A DNA stretch of 39,761 nucleotides from Chloroflexota bacterium (GTDB lineage: Bacteria; Chloroflexota; Anaerolineae; Aggregatilineales; Phototrophicaceae): the NCBI GenBank assembly GCA_014338005.1, contig QUBZ01000035.1, positions 1-39,761 on the forward strand, given 5' to 3'. The notes under the pieces were generated by a model. The model had not been told where the DNA came from. It saw only the letters and a list, made by a program, of their open reading frames with translations, and did no database searches. Below are positions 24,395-33,735 of the stretch, piece by piece. The position numbers and the translations under genes are program-made. Position 1 is the stretch's first letter. Each line of letters starts with the position of its first letter.

Positions 24395-24517
24395 TACAGG
24401 CCGAAGCTCCATAACCGGAGCGCGGGGGAACCACTTTGGGGGTGAAGGCCGTTTGCGCGGCCAGGGCATCCTTTCAGCCCGAACCTGTCAGCTTACCTCG
24501 CAGGCCGATCACGAAAG
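24395..24517 (+). ncRNA. Cyclic-di-AMP riboswitch (ydaO/yuaA class) upstream of SulP
   Basis: The leader carries the conserved blocks of the ydaO/yuaA aptamer in the right order: GGAGCGCGGGGGAACCA, then GGGGGTGAAGGCCG, a variable hairpin GGCC...GGCC, AGGGCATCCTTTCAGCCCGA, ACCTGTCAGCTTACCTCG and CAGGC. The ends are approximate. An intrinsic terminator follows at once (24518-24560). In known members ligand binding favours termination, so high c-di-AMP would switch the transporter off. The class is known chiefly upstream of potassium and osmolyte transporters and cell-wall genes. Confidence 0.9.
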
Positions 24518-24560
24518 GCTCATTTTACTGTCCGGCACAGGCAAAGTGAGCTTTTGTTTT
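24518..24560 (+). terminator. Expression-platform terminator of the riboswitch
   Basis: GCTCATTTT (24518-24526) pairs with AAAGTGAGC (24543-24551), extended by CTGT/ACAG around CCGGC, then TTTTGTTTT (24552-24560). It lies directly after the aptamer and 61 bases before the SulP ATG. Its 5' arm abuts the probable P1 strand of the aptamer, which is how binding could control it. Confidence 0.8.
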
Positions 24561-24621
24561 GTGTGAATACGGCTTATCAGGCATCGGTTTAAGCGGTTTC
24601 TGGTGGAGGTTTGAAGACCCC

Positions 24622-26340
24622 ATGCACGTTTTGCGCGCTTTGCCCAATCTGTTTCAGATCTGGCGGGACGAGTTCCGGGGGTACAACGGCCAGCTTTTCC
24701 GGCGCGATCTGCTGGCCGGCATTACCGTCGCTGCCGTTGCGCTGCCCCTGGCGCTGGCGTTCGGTGTGGCTTCCGGCGCGACCGCCGCAGCCGGCCTGGT
24801 GACGGCCATCCTGGCCGGGTTTATCATCGGCGGGTTGGGCGGGGCCGGCTACCAGATTTCCGGCCCGACGGGCGCGATGTCGGCGGTTTTGATCGTGCTG
24901 GCAAGCCGCTATGGAATCGAGGGCGTGTGGACTGCCGGGGTCATCGCCGGTGGGCTTATTCTGCTGATGGGCGTCTTTAACCTGGGGCAGATTGTTAACT
25001 TTATCCCCTCGGCGGTGATCGCCGGCTTCACCAGCGGCATCGCCGTCATCATCTTCATCGGGCAGCTTGATAACCTGCTGGGGGTGACGACCGAAGCGGC
25101 TGAAAACGCGCTGGTCAAACTGACACACTATTTCCGGTTCGACTATACCCCCAATATCGCCGCCGTCGGCTTAAGCGCCCTGGTCATCCTGCTGATGGTC
25201 TTCTGGCCCAAACGCCTGAATGCCCGTTTTCCGGGGTCGCTGCTGGGACTCATCGTGGCGACTGCCGCCGCGCTGCTGCTGCATCTGGACATTCCGGTTA
25301 TCGGCGCGGTCCCGCAGACGATTCTGCTCGATCAGCGTTTGCTGCCGGCGCATATTCCCTGGCAGCACATCGGCGATTTAATCATGCCGGCCCTGTCTAT
25401 TGCGGCGCTGGGGTCAATCGAAAGCCTGCTGTGCGGCACGGTGGCAGGCCGCATGACCGGCACAAAAATGGTTTCCGGCCAGGAGTTAATCGCCCAGGGG
25501 GTGGGCAACATCATCATTCCCTTTTTCGGCGGCGTCCCGGCAACCGCTGCCATCGCCCGCACGAGTGTCGCCATCAAAAGCGGCGGCAAAACGCGCGTCA
25601 TGAGCCTGGTTCATTCCGCCGCTTTGTTACTGGCCGCCCTGGTACTCGCGCCGGTGATTGCACATGTGCCGCTGGCGGCGCTGGCGGGGGTGCTGGCGGT
25701 AACGGCCTGGCGCATGAACGAATGGGGCGAAATCCGCGAGATTTTCCGCCGCCGCTTTAAAAGCGCGATGTTCGCTTTTGTCAGCACGCTGATTGCGACC
25801 GTTGCGCTCGACCTGACGCAGGCCATTATTTTAGGGATCGGCCTTTCTGCGATGATCTTCGTGTTTCAGATCAGCCGCATCAAAGTGATCTTCGCGCCGG
25901 TTTCGGTCGAAAAGATGCGCGCCGACGGTTATGAAATGCAGTATGATGCCAACCGTATCATGGTGGTTTATATTATGGGGCCGTTGTTTTTTGGCACGGC
26001 GAGTACATTCAATGCCGCCCTGGAAAACCTGAACGGAAACCAGGACATCATTTTAAGCCTGCGTACCGTCCCCCTGCTGGATACAACGGGCATCAGCGCC
26101 ATCGAAAATCTCATCGAGCGGCTTGAAAAAGAAAGCCGGCGCATTTACCTCAGCGGGCTGACCGACCCGGTGCGCTCGTACCTGGAACGCGCCGGGGTGA
26201 TTCAACATCTGGGGGAAAACCGGGTGTTCTGGAGCGCCTATGAGGCCATCATGGCCGCAGACCACTACCGCGCCAATATCAAACGGCACACCGAAGAATA
26301 TGCCCGGTTAAAACCCGCCCCTGGAACCGGCGCGGCTTAA
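24622..26340 (+). CDS. SulP family anion transporter with STAS domain
   Basis: Inner-membrane carrier of the SLC26/SulP family, moving sulfate, bicarbonate or another anion. The 572 residues start with a short cytoplasmic segment, then about 12-14 hydrophobic segments (to about 420) with family motifs LLAGITVAAVALPLALAFG, YQISGPTGAMSAVL and IIPFFGGVPATAAIARTSV. A C-terminal STAS domain (about 435-550) includes VVYIMGPLFFGTAS and LRTVPLLDTTGISAIENL. ATG 24622 follows GGAGG at about 12 bases; the frame extends to 24559 but that would overlap the terminator U-run. Expression is probably controlled by c-di-AMP through the upstream riboswitch. The transported ion is not evident. Confidence 0.92.
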   Translation: MHVLRALPNLFQIWRDEFRGYNGQLFRRDLLAGITVAAVALPLALAFGVASGATAAAGLVTAILAGFIIGGLGGAGYQISGPTGAMSAVLIVLASRYGIEGVWTAGVIAGGLILLMGVFNLGQIVNFIPSAVIAGFTSGIAVIIFIGQLDNLLGVTTEAAENALVKLTHYFRFDYTPNIAAVGLSALVILLMVFWPKRLNARFPGSLLGLIVATAAALLLHLDIPVIGAVPQTILLDQRLLPAHIPWQHIGDLIMPALSIAALGSIESLLCGTVAGRMTGTKMVSGQELIAQGVGNIIIPFFGGVPATAAIARTSVAIKSGGKTRVMSLVHSAALLLAALVLAPVIAHVPLAALAGVLAVTAWRMNEWGEIREIFRRRFKSAMFAFVSTLIATVALDLTQAIILGIGLSAMIFVFQISRIKVIFAPVSVEKMRADGYEMQYDANRIMVVYIMGPLFFGTASTFNAALENLNGNQDIILSLRTVPLLDTTGISAIENLIERLEKESRRIYLSGLTDPVRSYLERAGVIQHLGENRVFWSAYEAIMAADHYRANIKRHTEEYARLKPAPGTGAA

Positions 26341-26372
26341 GGGTTAAACGACCCGAACGGCATTCAAAGGCG

Positions 26373-26455
26373 GGGGCGGGTTTCTAAACCCACCCCTACT
26401 TTGCGTTGAGCCTTTTCTCTCTGTGTCTCCGAGCCTCTGTGTTGCGTTTTTACCG
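26373..26455. repeat. Intergenic hairpin plus CT/GT-rich repeat-like tract
   Basis: GGGGCGGGTTT (26373-26383) pairs with AAACCCACCCC (26386-26396) with one C-A mismatch. It is followed by a low-complexity tract (about 26409-26447, CTTTTCTCTCTGTGTCTCCG and on to CTCTGTGTTGCG). Both resemble intergenic repeats scattered in large GC-rich environmental genomes, though I cannot count copies from one window. It separates the convergent SulP and leuS genes and may act as a shared 3' structure. Confidence 0.4.
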
Positions 26456-26458
26456 CGT

Positions 26459-29269
26459 TTACACCACTACGTTGATTTTCGGCTCCTGGCCGCCGCGCGC
26501 TTGGACGAAAATCACGCGGCGGGGCTGGCCGCCGTTCAGCAGCTTTTTCACGCCGTCGCTGTCCAGCGCCAGGCGTTCGGCCTCCTCGGCAGTGATGCCC
26601 GCCGGGACTTGCAGGCGGTCGCGCACTTTGCCGTTCACCTGCACCACCAGCGTCACCAGGTCTTCGGCGGCTTTATCAGCGTCGTAGGCCGGCCACTCCT
26701 GCTTGTGGATGCTGTAGGGGTGTCCCTGGCGCGCCCACAGTTCTTCGGCGATGTGCGGCGTGAAGGGGGCCATCAGCAGCAGCATGGAACGAACGGCCTC
26801 GCGCCAGGCATCCGCGCCCACATTCCCTGCGCGGGCGGCGGCTTTCAGCTCGTTCCGCAGCGCCATCAGCCCGGCCACGCCGGTATTAAAGCTGAAGTTT
26901 TCCAGCGCGTCGGTCACTTTTTTGATAGTCTGGTGGACGCGGCGCTCCAAAATGCGTTCGGCCTCTGGGTCGCCGGCGGCGGGCGGTTCGATGCCGGTCA
27001 CGATGTCCCACACGTCGTTAATCCAGCGCACCACGCCCTGAATACCCTTGCTGTCCCAGGGGCCGCCCTTCTGCCAGTCGAAACCGAACATCAGGTAGGC
27101 GCGCACCGTGTCTGCGCCGTGCCGGGCCACCCATTCATCCGGGTTGACGACGTTGCCTTTGGTCTTGGACATACGCTGAATGTCCAGATGATGCCTGAGC
27201 TGTTCGACGCGGCATGTCCCGTCAATATTGGGGATGGTGATAAACGCATCCGGCAGCACTTCGACGGTGCGGAAGTCGCCATCGCTTGTTTCAACCGTCA
27301 GGATATTTTCGGTGCGTTTGACGATTTCGCCCATCACGCCGTCGAACGATGCCGGGGCGTCTTTGGGATCAATCACCTCCACACGGTCGGCGAACAGTTT
27401 GGCGGCCTGCCACGTGCCGGTCGCCAGGATGAAATGCCCGTCGCGTTCCTCGCCCAACACCTGCCCCTGGTTACGCAGCTGGAGCATTGGCTCGCCCCAG
27501 GCCAGCACTTCCGGGTCGCGGTCATGCGCGCGCATGATACGCTGCGTCTCGTCAAACATGCCCAGGTCGCGCATGGCTTTGGCGAACCAGCGGGCGTACA
27601 GCAGGTGCATGGTGGCATGTTCCGCGCCGCCGGTATAGGTATCCACCGGCAGCCAGTAGGCGGCTTCTTCCGGGTCGAACGGGCCGGCAGTGTAGTTGGG
27701 ACTCAGGTAGCGATACCAGTACCAGGACGAACACATGAACGTATCCATCGTGTCGGTTTCGCGGCGGGCGGGCCGGCCTTCCGAGTCCACCGTGTTCAGA
27801 AAACCCTGGTGGAACAGCAGCGGACTCTGCCCGGTGGGCAGGAACTCGACATCATCCGGCAGCAGCACCGGCAGTTGATCGTCCGGCACGGCCTCCATTG
27901 TGCCATCCTGGCGGTGAATGATCGGAATCGGCGCGCCCCAGTACCGCTGGCGCGAAATCAGCCAGTCGCGCAGGCGGTAGTTGATGGCTTCCTTGCCGAT
28001 GCCGCGCGCTTCCAGCCAGTCTATCACGGCGCTGATGGCCGGGTTTTTGCGGCCTTTTTCGCGGGTGGCGGGTGTGCCGTTAAACGGCCCGCTGTTGACC
28101 ATCAGCCCTTCGTGCGGCCAGGCTTCGGTCATGGTATCGCCGTCCAGCGCCATGCCTTCCGGCTGGATGACCACGCGCACCTTGAGGCCGAACTTGCGGG
28201 CGAACGCGAAGTCGCGCTCGTCGTGGGCCGGCACAGCCATGATCGCGCCGCTGCCGTAGCTAATCATCACGTAATCGGCAGTCCAGATCGGGATGCGCTC
28301 ATCATTGACCGGGTTAATGGCATATGCGCCGGTAAACACGCCGGTTTTTTCCCGGTTTTCTGCCGTGCGTTCGATTTCGGTGGCGCGGGCGGCCTGTTCG
28401 ACATAGGCTTCGACGGCGGCGCGCTGCTCCGGCGTGGTGATTTTTTCCACCAGCGGATGTTCGGGGGCCAGCACCATGAAGGTCGCGCCCCACAGTGTAT
28501 CCGGGCGGGTGGTAAAAACCTCAATCGGGTCGCCTTTTTCATCCTCTTGGTCTGAGGATGCGACATGGAAAACGACGCGCGCGCCTTCGCTTTTGCCGAT
28601 CCAGTTGGTCTGCATGGTTTTGATCGGCTCCGGCCAGTCAATCCGGCTGAAATCCAGCATTTCTTCGGCATACCGGGTGTAGCGGAAGAACCACTGGGTC
28701 ATCATCTTCTGGATGACCGGCTGGTTGGTGCGTTCGTCCTTGCCATCAATCACCTGCTCGTTCGCCAGCACGGTTTGCAGCGTCGGCGACCAGTTGACCA
28801 GCGCCTCGCCGCGATAGGCCAGGTCGTTCTCGAAGAACTGTTTGAAGAACCACTCCGTCCACTTGTAGTAGCCGGGGTCGCAGCTTATGGCCTCGCGCTC
28901 CCAATCGAACATCGCGCCCATGCTGCGGAGCTGGCGGCGCATGTTTTCGATGTTGGCATACGTCCATTTTTTAGGGTGAATGTTGCGCTGGATGGCGGCG
29001 TTTTCGGCAGGCAGGCCAAAAGCGTCGAAGCCCATCGGGAACAGGACGTTAAAACCGCGCATCCGTTTGTAGCGGGCGCGGGCGTCGCTGGGCGTCATGG
29101 CGAACCAGTGGCCGATATGCAGATCGCCGCTGGGGTAAGGCAGCATGGTCAGCGCGTAGTGTTTGGGTTTGCTCCAATCCACCACCGCGCGGTACAGCCT
29201 GTCGGCTTCCCAACGCTGCTGCCATTTTTGCTCGATGTCTTGCGGGTTATATTTGTCGGTTGTTGTCAT
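26459..29269 (-). CDS. leuS: Leucyl-tRNA synthetase
   Basis: Class I synthetase charging tRNA-Leu, 936 residues, with the bacterial layout. HIGH is at 51-54 (GDLHIGHWF). The connecting editing domain is at about 225-420 with TTRPDTLWGATF (253-264) and VPAHDERD. The second catalytic signature is RMSKTKGN (699-706, KMSKS variant). An anticodon-binding domain and a C-terminal domain ending in VVQVNGKVRDRLQVPAGI complete it. The zinc-binding region (about 158-190) has lost its Cys ligands (NWSPTLQTVLANEQV and DERTNQP in place of Cys-bearing segments). A leucyl-specific insertion of about 95 residues precedes KMSKS. Upstream are a good promoter and a small leader ORF. Confidence 0.97.
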   Translation of the reverse strand: MTTTDKYNPQDIEQKWQQRWEADRLYRAVVDWSKPKHYALTMLPYPSGDLHIGHWFAMTPSDARARYKRMRGFNVLFPMGFDAFGLPAENAAIQRNIHPKKWTYANIENMRRQLRSMGAMFDWEREAISCDPGYYKWTEWFFKQFFENDLAYRGEALVNWSPTLQTVLANEQVIDGKDERTNQPVIQKMMTQWFFRYTRYAEEMLDFSRIDWPEPIKTMQTNWIGKSEGARVVFHVASSDQEDEKGDPIEVFTTRPDTLWGATFMVLAPEHPLVEKITTPEQRAAVEAYVEQAARATEIERTAENREKTGVFTGAYAINPVNDERIPIWTADYVMISYGSGAIMAVPAHDERDFAFARKFGLKVRVVIQPEGMALDGDTMTEAWPHEGLMVNSGPFNGTPATREKGRKNPAISAVIDWLEARGIGKEAINYRLRDWLISRQRYWGAPIPIIHRQDGTMEAVPDDQLPVLLPDDVEFLPTGQSPLLFHQGFLNTVDSEGRPARRETDTMDTFMCSSWYWYRYLSPNYTAGPFDPEEAAYWLPVDTYTGGAEHATMHLLYARWFAKAMRDLGMFDETQRIMRAHDRDPEVLAWGEPMLQLRNQGQVLGEERDGHFILATGTWQAAKLFADRVEVIDPKDAPASFDGVMGEIVKRTENILTVETSDGDFRTVEVLPDAFITIPNIDGTCRVEQLRHHLDIQRMSKTKGNVVNPDEWVARHGADTVRAYLMFGFDWQKGGPWDSKGIQGVVRWINDVWDIVTGIEPPAAGDPEAERILERRVHQTIKKVTDALENFSFNTGVAGLMALRNELKAAARAGNVGADAWREAVRSMLLLMAPFTPHIAEELWARQGHPYSIHKQEWPAYDADKAAEDLVTLVVQVNGKVRDRLQVPAGITAEEAERLALDSDGVKKLLNGGQPRRVIFVQARGGQEPKINVVV

Positions 29270-29413
29270 GGTTTTATGTCTTCTCTATGGCTGTTAGCGG
29301 CTGGCAGCCGGCATATAACCAGGGCAGCCGTCTGGCGTTCTTGGCGTTTTGGCGGTTAAGAAATGAAATTGTACCAGAGATTAGAAGACGAAACAGTGGG
29401 GGGGCGCGGCTAA

Positions 29414-29476
29414 TTACCGCTGAACAAGAGAAGAGCGGGCCACCTCGATACCCGATTGGATGGTGAAAACAATCAT
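29414..29476 (-). CDS. Possible 20-codon leader ORF upstream of leuS
   Basis: On the minus strand ATG 29476 is preceded by GGAAAGGAT and opens a frame of 20 codons ending at TAA 29416-29414. It lies about 25 bases after the predicted transcription start. It holds only one Leu codon (CTT, fourth from the end), and no convincing terminator/antiterminator pair follows, so a role in leucine attenuation is not supported. A small GCGG/CCGC stem covers its stop codon. It could influence leuS translation or be incidental. Confidence 0.25.
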   Translation of the reverse strand: MIVFTIQSGIEVARSSLVQR

Positions 29477-29506
29477 CGTGGTTAATCCTTTCCAGATGAT
29501 TTTTGC

Positions 29507-29536
29507 ACTATATCACAGGCGGCGAAGCGGAGTCAA
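29507..29536 (-). promoter_or_regulatory. Promoter of leuS
   Basis: On the minus strand TTGACT (29536-29531) and TATAGT (29512-29507) are 18 bases apart, each one mismatch from consensus. The predicted start near 29500 gives a leader of about 230 bases, long enough for regulation. This lies directly after the kinase stop codon, within the 288-base gap between the two genes. Confidence 0.7.
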
Positions 29537-29557
29537 GACACCCCAAACACCCGGCCA

Positions 29558-32500
29558 TCAGTTCTGGCAGATACGCATGTAATCCAGGTCGAAGCGGATG
29601 GGCGTGTCGTCCGCCGCCGCCGAGCCGAAAAAGACGAAACGCCCATCCGGCCAGGTGCGGTCTACCACCGTATTGACGTACTCGCCGTTGATGTAAAAAT
29701 CGAACGTGTCCTCACGGATGTCCACGCGCAGGGTATTGGCGATGCCGTCCCCCAGGCGGACGGCGCGGCTGGGCGACCAGCGCACCAGATCGTTATAGCG
29801 GCCATCTGACCAGCGGGCGATATAATACTGGCCGGTGCTGCTAATCATGAAGGCCAGGAAGCCGTTTTCGTCCTGGTAGCGCAGCCAGATGCCCGTCCGC
29901 ACCGAAACATCCGGGGTGAAATGTTGGGCGCGCACCACCGCTTCAACACGGGCGCTGCGGAAGAAAAAGCCGCGCAGGCTGCCCCAGGTGGTGGATTCGC
30001 TGCCGCCGGCCCCTGTGCCGATACGAAGCTGGTAGGCATCCTCGACCATTTCCGCCACCGAACGGCTGCCGGCCCCGACGAACCAGTCGTTAAGCGAGCA
30101 CCCCCCGGCGAATTCGTCTTCGAGAATCACGCGGCAGTCCGGTGACAGCACCCGTTCGGGCGGCAGCGTGGGCTGCGGCTGCGGCCTGCCGGCTTCGACG
30201 GGCGCGACAAAATAGGTTTTATCGCCCTCGGCAATCCAGCCTTCCAGCACCCCGCCGCCGTAGCTGATTTTGAACCAGGCCAGCCCGTCCGCGCAGACCG
30301 GGCCTTCCAGAACGCGAAAACGTTCGTTGACCTGAATCTGGTCAATGCGCCTGCCGTTCACGCCGGGGCCGCTGCGGACATTCACCGGGCGCGGGTCTTC
30401 CGCCCGGACGAAACCCTCAACGCCGGGGAACAGTTGGGACGGCAGCGCGCCGGGGCAGCTCACCAGCGGCGGGCGGGTCGGCGGCGGGGGCGGCAGCGTG
30501 CGCGTCGGCGAAGGGAGCGGGCGCGGTGTGGGCGTATGGGTTGGGACAGGCGTCCAGGTGGGTACGGGCGTATCGGTCGGCGTGCTGGTGGGTGTGTCGG
30601 TCGGCGAAGGCGTCCACGTCGGCGTATTCGTCGGCGTGCTGGTGGGCGTGTCGGTCGGTGTATTCGTCGGTGTGTCGGTCGGCGTATTCGTTGGCGTATC
30701 GGTTGGTGTAGGCGTGCTGGTCGGCGTGTTGGTAGGCGTGTCGGTCGGCGCGGGGGCGACCGGAATCACATCCGGGTTTCCCGCAAGGCTCACCAGCGAA
30801 GTCGAAGCCACAATCCAGCCCAGCGTGCCGTCCGGCAGCAGCACCTGATACCACGCGCCGTCCTCGCTGATGCCCCGGATGTCCAGCAGATCACCCGCAT
30901 CCAGCGACAAAACCGCCGGGTAAATCGCGCCGGGGCCAAGCCGCGCGGCGATGCTGCCCCTCAACATGCGGGCGGCGGGCGTGGCCGGGGTCGGCGTATA
31001 GGTAACGGTGGGCGTAAAGGTGGGCGACGGCGTGCGTGTGGGCGTGTCGGTCGGTGTGTTGGTGGCCGTCGGTGTGCTGGTCGGCGTGTCGGTCGGCGAC
31101 GGCGTGAACGTTGGTGTAGGCGTATCCGTCGGCGTGGGGGTATCGGTCGCCGTCGGCGTGGGGGTGGCGGTGAATGTCGCGGTCGGTGTATCGGTCGGCG
31201 ACGGCGTGAACGTCGGTGTAGGCGTATCCGTCGGTGTGTCGGTCGGCAGCAGGGCCAGCGCCGCCGCCGTCCCGGTGATGGCGGCTTCGGTCTGCCGGGC
31301 GGCTTCCTGCGCGCCGTTCCCGCCGGACAGCAGGGCCAGCGCCGCAGCGGCCAGCACGACTAGAATCACCCCTACCGCGCCCCAGACCAGCGGGCTGCGT
31401 CCGCCAACCCGCCGCAGTTGTTCGGGTACAGGCGGCGCAGTGGTATCGCCGCGCGCGCGGGGTGGCATCGGCGCGGTCGTCGGGGCGTCACCCGGCGGGG
31501 CAGCAGCGCCGGAGGCCGGCGTCACGGTCGGCGCATCGCCGATTGGCGCGGGCGCGGGACGAGGTGGCAGCGGCGTGGTGAAAAAGCCGGTCGGCAGCCC
31601 TTCCTGGCCGTGTATTGCCTGCTCGAAAGCCAGCGCGAAGTCGCGGGTAGAGGGGAAACGCTCGCCGGCAGCCTTCGCCATCGCCCGGTCAAGCACCGGT
31701 TTGATGGTTTCCGGCAGGTCTTCTCGCCAGAAGCGCACCGGCGTCGGCTCCTCATTGAGGTGTTTGTTCATCAGGGCGTAGGGCGTATTGGCCTCGAAAG
31801 GCAGCCGCCCGGTGAGCATGGTGTAGGTCAGCACGCCCAGCGCGTACTGGTCGGTGGCCGGGGTGACGCTTTCGCCGCGCCACTGTTCCGGGGCCATATA
31901 AGAGGGCGTCCCCATCGCCATGCCGGTTCCGGTCAGGGCGCTGGTGGCGGTCGTTAATTTGGCGATGCCGAAGTCCACCAGAAACGGGCTGCCCTGGTCA
32001 TCGAACATGACGTTATTGGCTTTGATGTCGCGGTGGATGACGCCTTTGGAATGGGCATAATCCAGGGCGCCCGCCAGCGCCCGTATCACACTGGCTGCCT
32101 CGGATAACGACGGCAGCCCCTTACCGGACTTCAGCCGGTTGTTGATGCGCTCCGCTAGCGAGCCGCCGGTCAGCAGGCGCATGACCACATAGCTGAGGCC
32201 GCCCGACGCGCCGTAATCGTAAACCGGTACGATGTGGGCGTGTTCCAGGGCAGCGGCGGTCTGCGCCTCACGGGTAAACCGTTCCAGATAACCGGCGTCG
32301 GCGGCCAGCGCCGGCGGCAGAATTTTAACGGCTACTTCGCGGCGCAGGCTGGGCTGGTAAGCCCGGTAAACTGCGCCCATGCCGCCCGCGCCAAGCATGT
32401 GCCGCAGTTCGTACTGGCCGAGTTTTTGCCCGGCCAGGCTGTCCAGGTTGGCCGTAACCGGCGTCACGCCGGAGACAACCTGCGAGGAGAGCGGCTTCTG

Positions 32501-32926
32501 CCGCCAGGCGGCGGTGTTTTCCACCATGCGCGCCAGCGTTTCAATGGCCTGCGCGATGTTGGTGTTTTGCAGGTCGAAAATATACACCCCGTCCCGTTCC
32601 AGCAGGGCGCGCACGTGCGGCGTGGGCGCTTTTTCCGGCGGGATGGGCGTATAACTTTCCTGAAAAACCGGGATCATGGGTTTGTCCAGCCGGTGCGCGT
32701 GTTCGACTTCGTGGCGCACCCACTCGGACTCGAATGTTGTGCCGGCGACCAGACAGATGAACACATCGGCGCTTTCGATGGTCGCGCGCAGGTGCGCCGG
32801 GAAGGTTTCGCCGCTTTCCGGCGGGCGCTGGTGGACTTCAAGCCCCTGAGCGCGCAGGCTGTCCGCAGCGCGGGCCGCCAGGTCGGCGCTGGGCGTGGAT
32901 TGGTAGCTGATGTAAACGCTGGTCAT
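29558..32926 (-). CDS. TIR-Ser/Thr protein kinase-TM-SH3b-lectin-like fusion protein
   Basis: A 1122-residue one-pass membrane protein. Residues 1-135 form a TIR domain, with VYISYQS strand A and [20 protein letters not shown] carrying a Glu at the usual NADase position. A Hanks-type kinase spans about 171-440: glycine loop [10 protein letters not shown] (178-187), Lys201, catalytic HRDIKANN (298-305), DFG 318-320, MAPE 344-347. These are all intact. A Pro-rich linker leads to the TM helix at 513-534. Outside the cell come a Thr-Pro stalk (561-652), SH3b domain 1 (653-716), a second stalk (727-820), SH3b domain 2 (836-910) and a C-terminal LamG/glucanase-like beta-sandwich (about 935-1122). 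It reads as a wall- or glycan-sensing receptor with a TIR output. Function is inferred from domains only. Confidence 0.9.
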   Translation of the reverse strand: MTSVYISYQSTPSADLAARAADSLRAQGLEVHQRPPESGETFPAHLRATIESADVFICLVAGTTFESEWVRHEVEHAHRLDKPMIPVFQESYTPIPPEKAPTPHVRALLERDGVYIFDLQNTNIAQAIETLARMVENTAAWRQKPLSSQVVSGVTPVTANLDSLAGQKLGQYELRHMLGAGGMGAVYRAYQPSLRREVAVKILPPALAADAGYLERFTREAQTAAALEHAHIVPVYDYGASGGLSYVVMRLLTGGSLAERINNRLKSGKGLPSLSEAASVIRALAGALDYAHSKGVIHRDIKANNVMFDDQGSPFLVDFGIAKLTTATSALTGTGMAMGTPSYMAPEQWRGESVTPATDQYALGVLTYTMLTGRLPFEANTPYALMNKHLNEEPTPVRFWREDLPETIKPVLDRAMAKAAGERFPSTRDFALAFEQAIHGQEGLPTGFFTTPLPPRPAPAPIGDAPTVTPASGAAAPPGDAPTTAPMPPRARGDTTAPPVPEQLRRVGGRSPLVWGAVGVILVVLAAAALALLSGGNGAQEAARQTEAAITGTAAALALLPTDTPTDTPTPTFTPSPTDTPTATFTATPTPTATDTPTPTDTPTPTFTPSPTDTPTSTPTATNTPTDTPTRTPSPTFTPTVTYTPTPATPAARMLRGSIAARLGPGAIYPAVLSLDAGDLLDIRGISEDGAWYQVLLPDGTLGWIVASTSLVSLAGNPDVIPVAPAPTDTPTNTPTSTPTPTDTPTNTPTDTPTNTPTDTPTSTPTNTPTWTPSPTDTPTSTPTDTPVPTWTPVPTHTPTPRPLPSPTRTLPPPPPTRPPLVSCPGALPSQLFPGVEGFVRAEDPRPVNVRSGPGVNGRRIDQIQVNERFRVLEGPVCADGLAWFKISYGGGVLEGWIAEGDKTYFVAPVEAGRPQPQPTLPPERVLSPDCRVILEDEFAGGCSLNDWFVGAGSRSVAEMVEDAYQLRIGTGAGGSESTTWGSLRGFFFRSARVEAVVRAQHFTPDVSVRTGIWLRYQDENGFLAFMISSTGQYYIARWSDGRYNDLVRWSPSRAVRLGDGIANTLRVDIREDTFDFYINGEYVNTVVDRTWPDGRFVFFGSAAADDTPIRFDLDYMRICQN
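30467..30748 (-). repeat. Coding minisatellite, second Thr-Pro stalk of the kinase
   Basis: Imperfect 12- and 24-base units encode [12 protein letters not shown] repeats (residues 727-820). On the plus strand they read as GTCGGTGTGTCGGTCGGCGT-like units. Such tracts gain and lose units by slippage and recombination, so stalk length may vary between strains. Confidence 0.8.
30971..31246 (-). repeat. Coding minisatellite, first Thr-Pro stalk of the kinase
   Basis: The same unit family as the other stalk, encoding [16 protein letters not shown] repeats (residues 561-652) directly after the TM segment. The two tracts are similar enough to recombine, which would delete SH3b domain 1. Confidence 0.8.
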
Positions 32927-33092
32927 AGGCTGCCCGTGTTCCCGGCGTTTGGATTCATTATTCAGTATAGATGATGTGCCGTTTTCTCACCAACGGTATT
33001 GATTAATTTTTCACATTAAGAATCGGAGAATGCCGCAAATGAGGATGTGTGGCAGAATAGAGGCGTTCGTCAGCACAGCGGTCAGAGGGATT

Positions 33093-33704
33093 ATGAGCGA
33101 CTCGACCCCTTACGAGCGATTTTTATCGGCCTATCAAAACGACCAGCCGCCGCCCTGGGACTCCGGCATCGTGCCGCCGGAAGTGCGCGCCCTGGTCGAA
33201 GGCGAAAGCCCGCTGCCGCCGGGTCGCGCGCTGGACGTGGGCTGCGGCACGGGCGTCAGTTCGGTTTATCTGGCGCGGCATGGCTGGTTGGTGACAGGCG
33301 TGGACTGGGTTGAAGCCGCCCTGGAACGCGCCCGCGAACGCGCGCGGCTGGCCGGGCTGCCCGCCGGCAATCCCCTGTTCGCGCGTGATGATGCCGCCGC
33401 GTCGGGCTTTTTGCGCGACCATCCGCCGGTTTCGCTGTGGCTGGACGTGGGCTGCTTACATTCGTTTTCGGCGGAAGCCCGCGCGACGTATACCGCTCAT
33501 GCGGCGCGGCTGGTACAGCCGGGCGGGGCGCTGCTGCTGTACGCCTGGGGACGGCACGTGCGCGACGGCCAGGAACGCGGCCTTTCGCCGCAGGATGTGG
33601 CGGCGCTGTTCGCTCCGGCCTTCACCGTCGCCGCCGTCCAGCACGGCCAGGAAGCCACCGACCAGAGCAAACCGTCAGCGTGGTATACGCTCCGGCGGCG
33701 GTAA
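33093..33704 (+). CDS. Class I SAM-dependent methyltransferase
   Basis: A 203-residue soluble methyltransferase of the Rossmann type. Motif I ALDVGCGTG (46-54) binds SAM, and GVDWVEAALERARERA (motif II region) places the acidic ribose-binding residue. DVGCLHSF and PGGALLLYAWG follow in normal order. The size and pattern resemble small tellurite- or thiopurine-type methyltransferases, but the substrate is unknown. ATG 33093 is preferred because GAGGGATT precedes it; an in-frame ATG at 33030 lacks a ribosome site. It is divergent from the kinase gene and stands alone. Confidence 0.85.
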   Translation: MSDSTPYERFLSAYQNDQPPPWDSGIVPPEVRALVEGESPLPPGRALDVGCGTGVSSVYLARHGWLVTGVDWVEAALERARERARLAGLPAGNPLFARDDAAASGFLRDHPPVSLWLDVGCLHSFSAEARATYTAHAARLVQPGGALLLYAWGRHVRDGQERGLSPQDVAALFAPAFTVAAVQHGQEATDQSKPSAWYTLRRR

Positions 33705-33735
33705 TCACAGTCCTGCCACGCAGCGGTTTATCGAG

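Noticed and set aside
26423..28555. 710-codon plus-strand open frame opposite leuS
   Set aside because: It is the antisense shadow of a fully conserved leuS in GC-rich DNA; the translation is His/Arg-rich with no domain and no ribosome site.
29430..29465. T-box-like GAGGTGGCCCGC in the leuS leader
   Set aside because: Only about 60 bases separate it from the predicted start site, there is no specifier stem, and UGGC would require a discriminator G, which tRNA-Leu does not have.
30467..31246. CRISPR-like regular repeats
   Set aside because: The repeats are contiguous 12/24-base coding units without spacers and keep the kinase frame open.
30434..31781. Plus-strand frames with Gly-Val or Arg-rich repeats opposite the kinase
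   Set aside because: They arise from the Thr-Pro minisatellites read backwards and have no translation signals.
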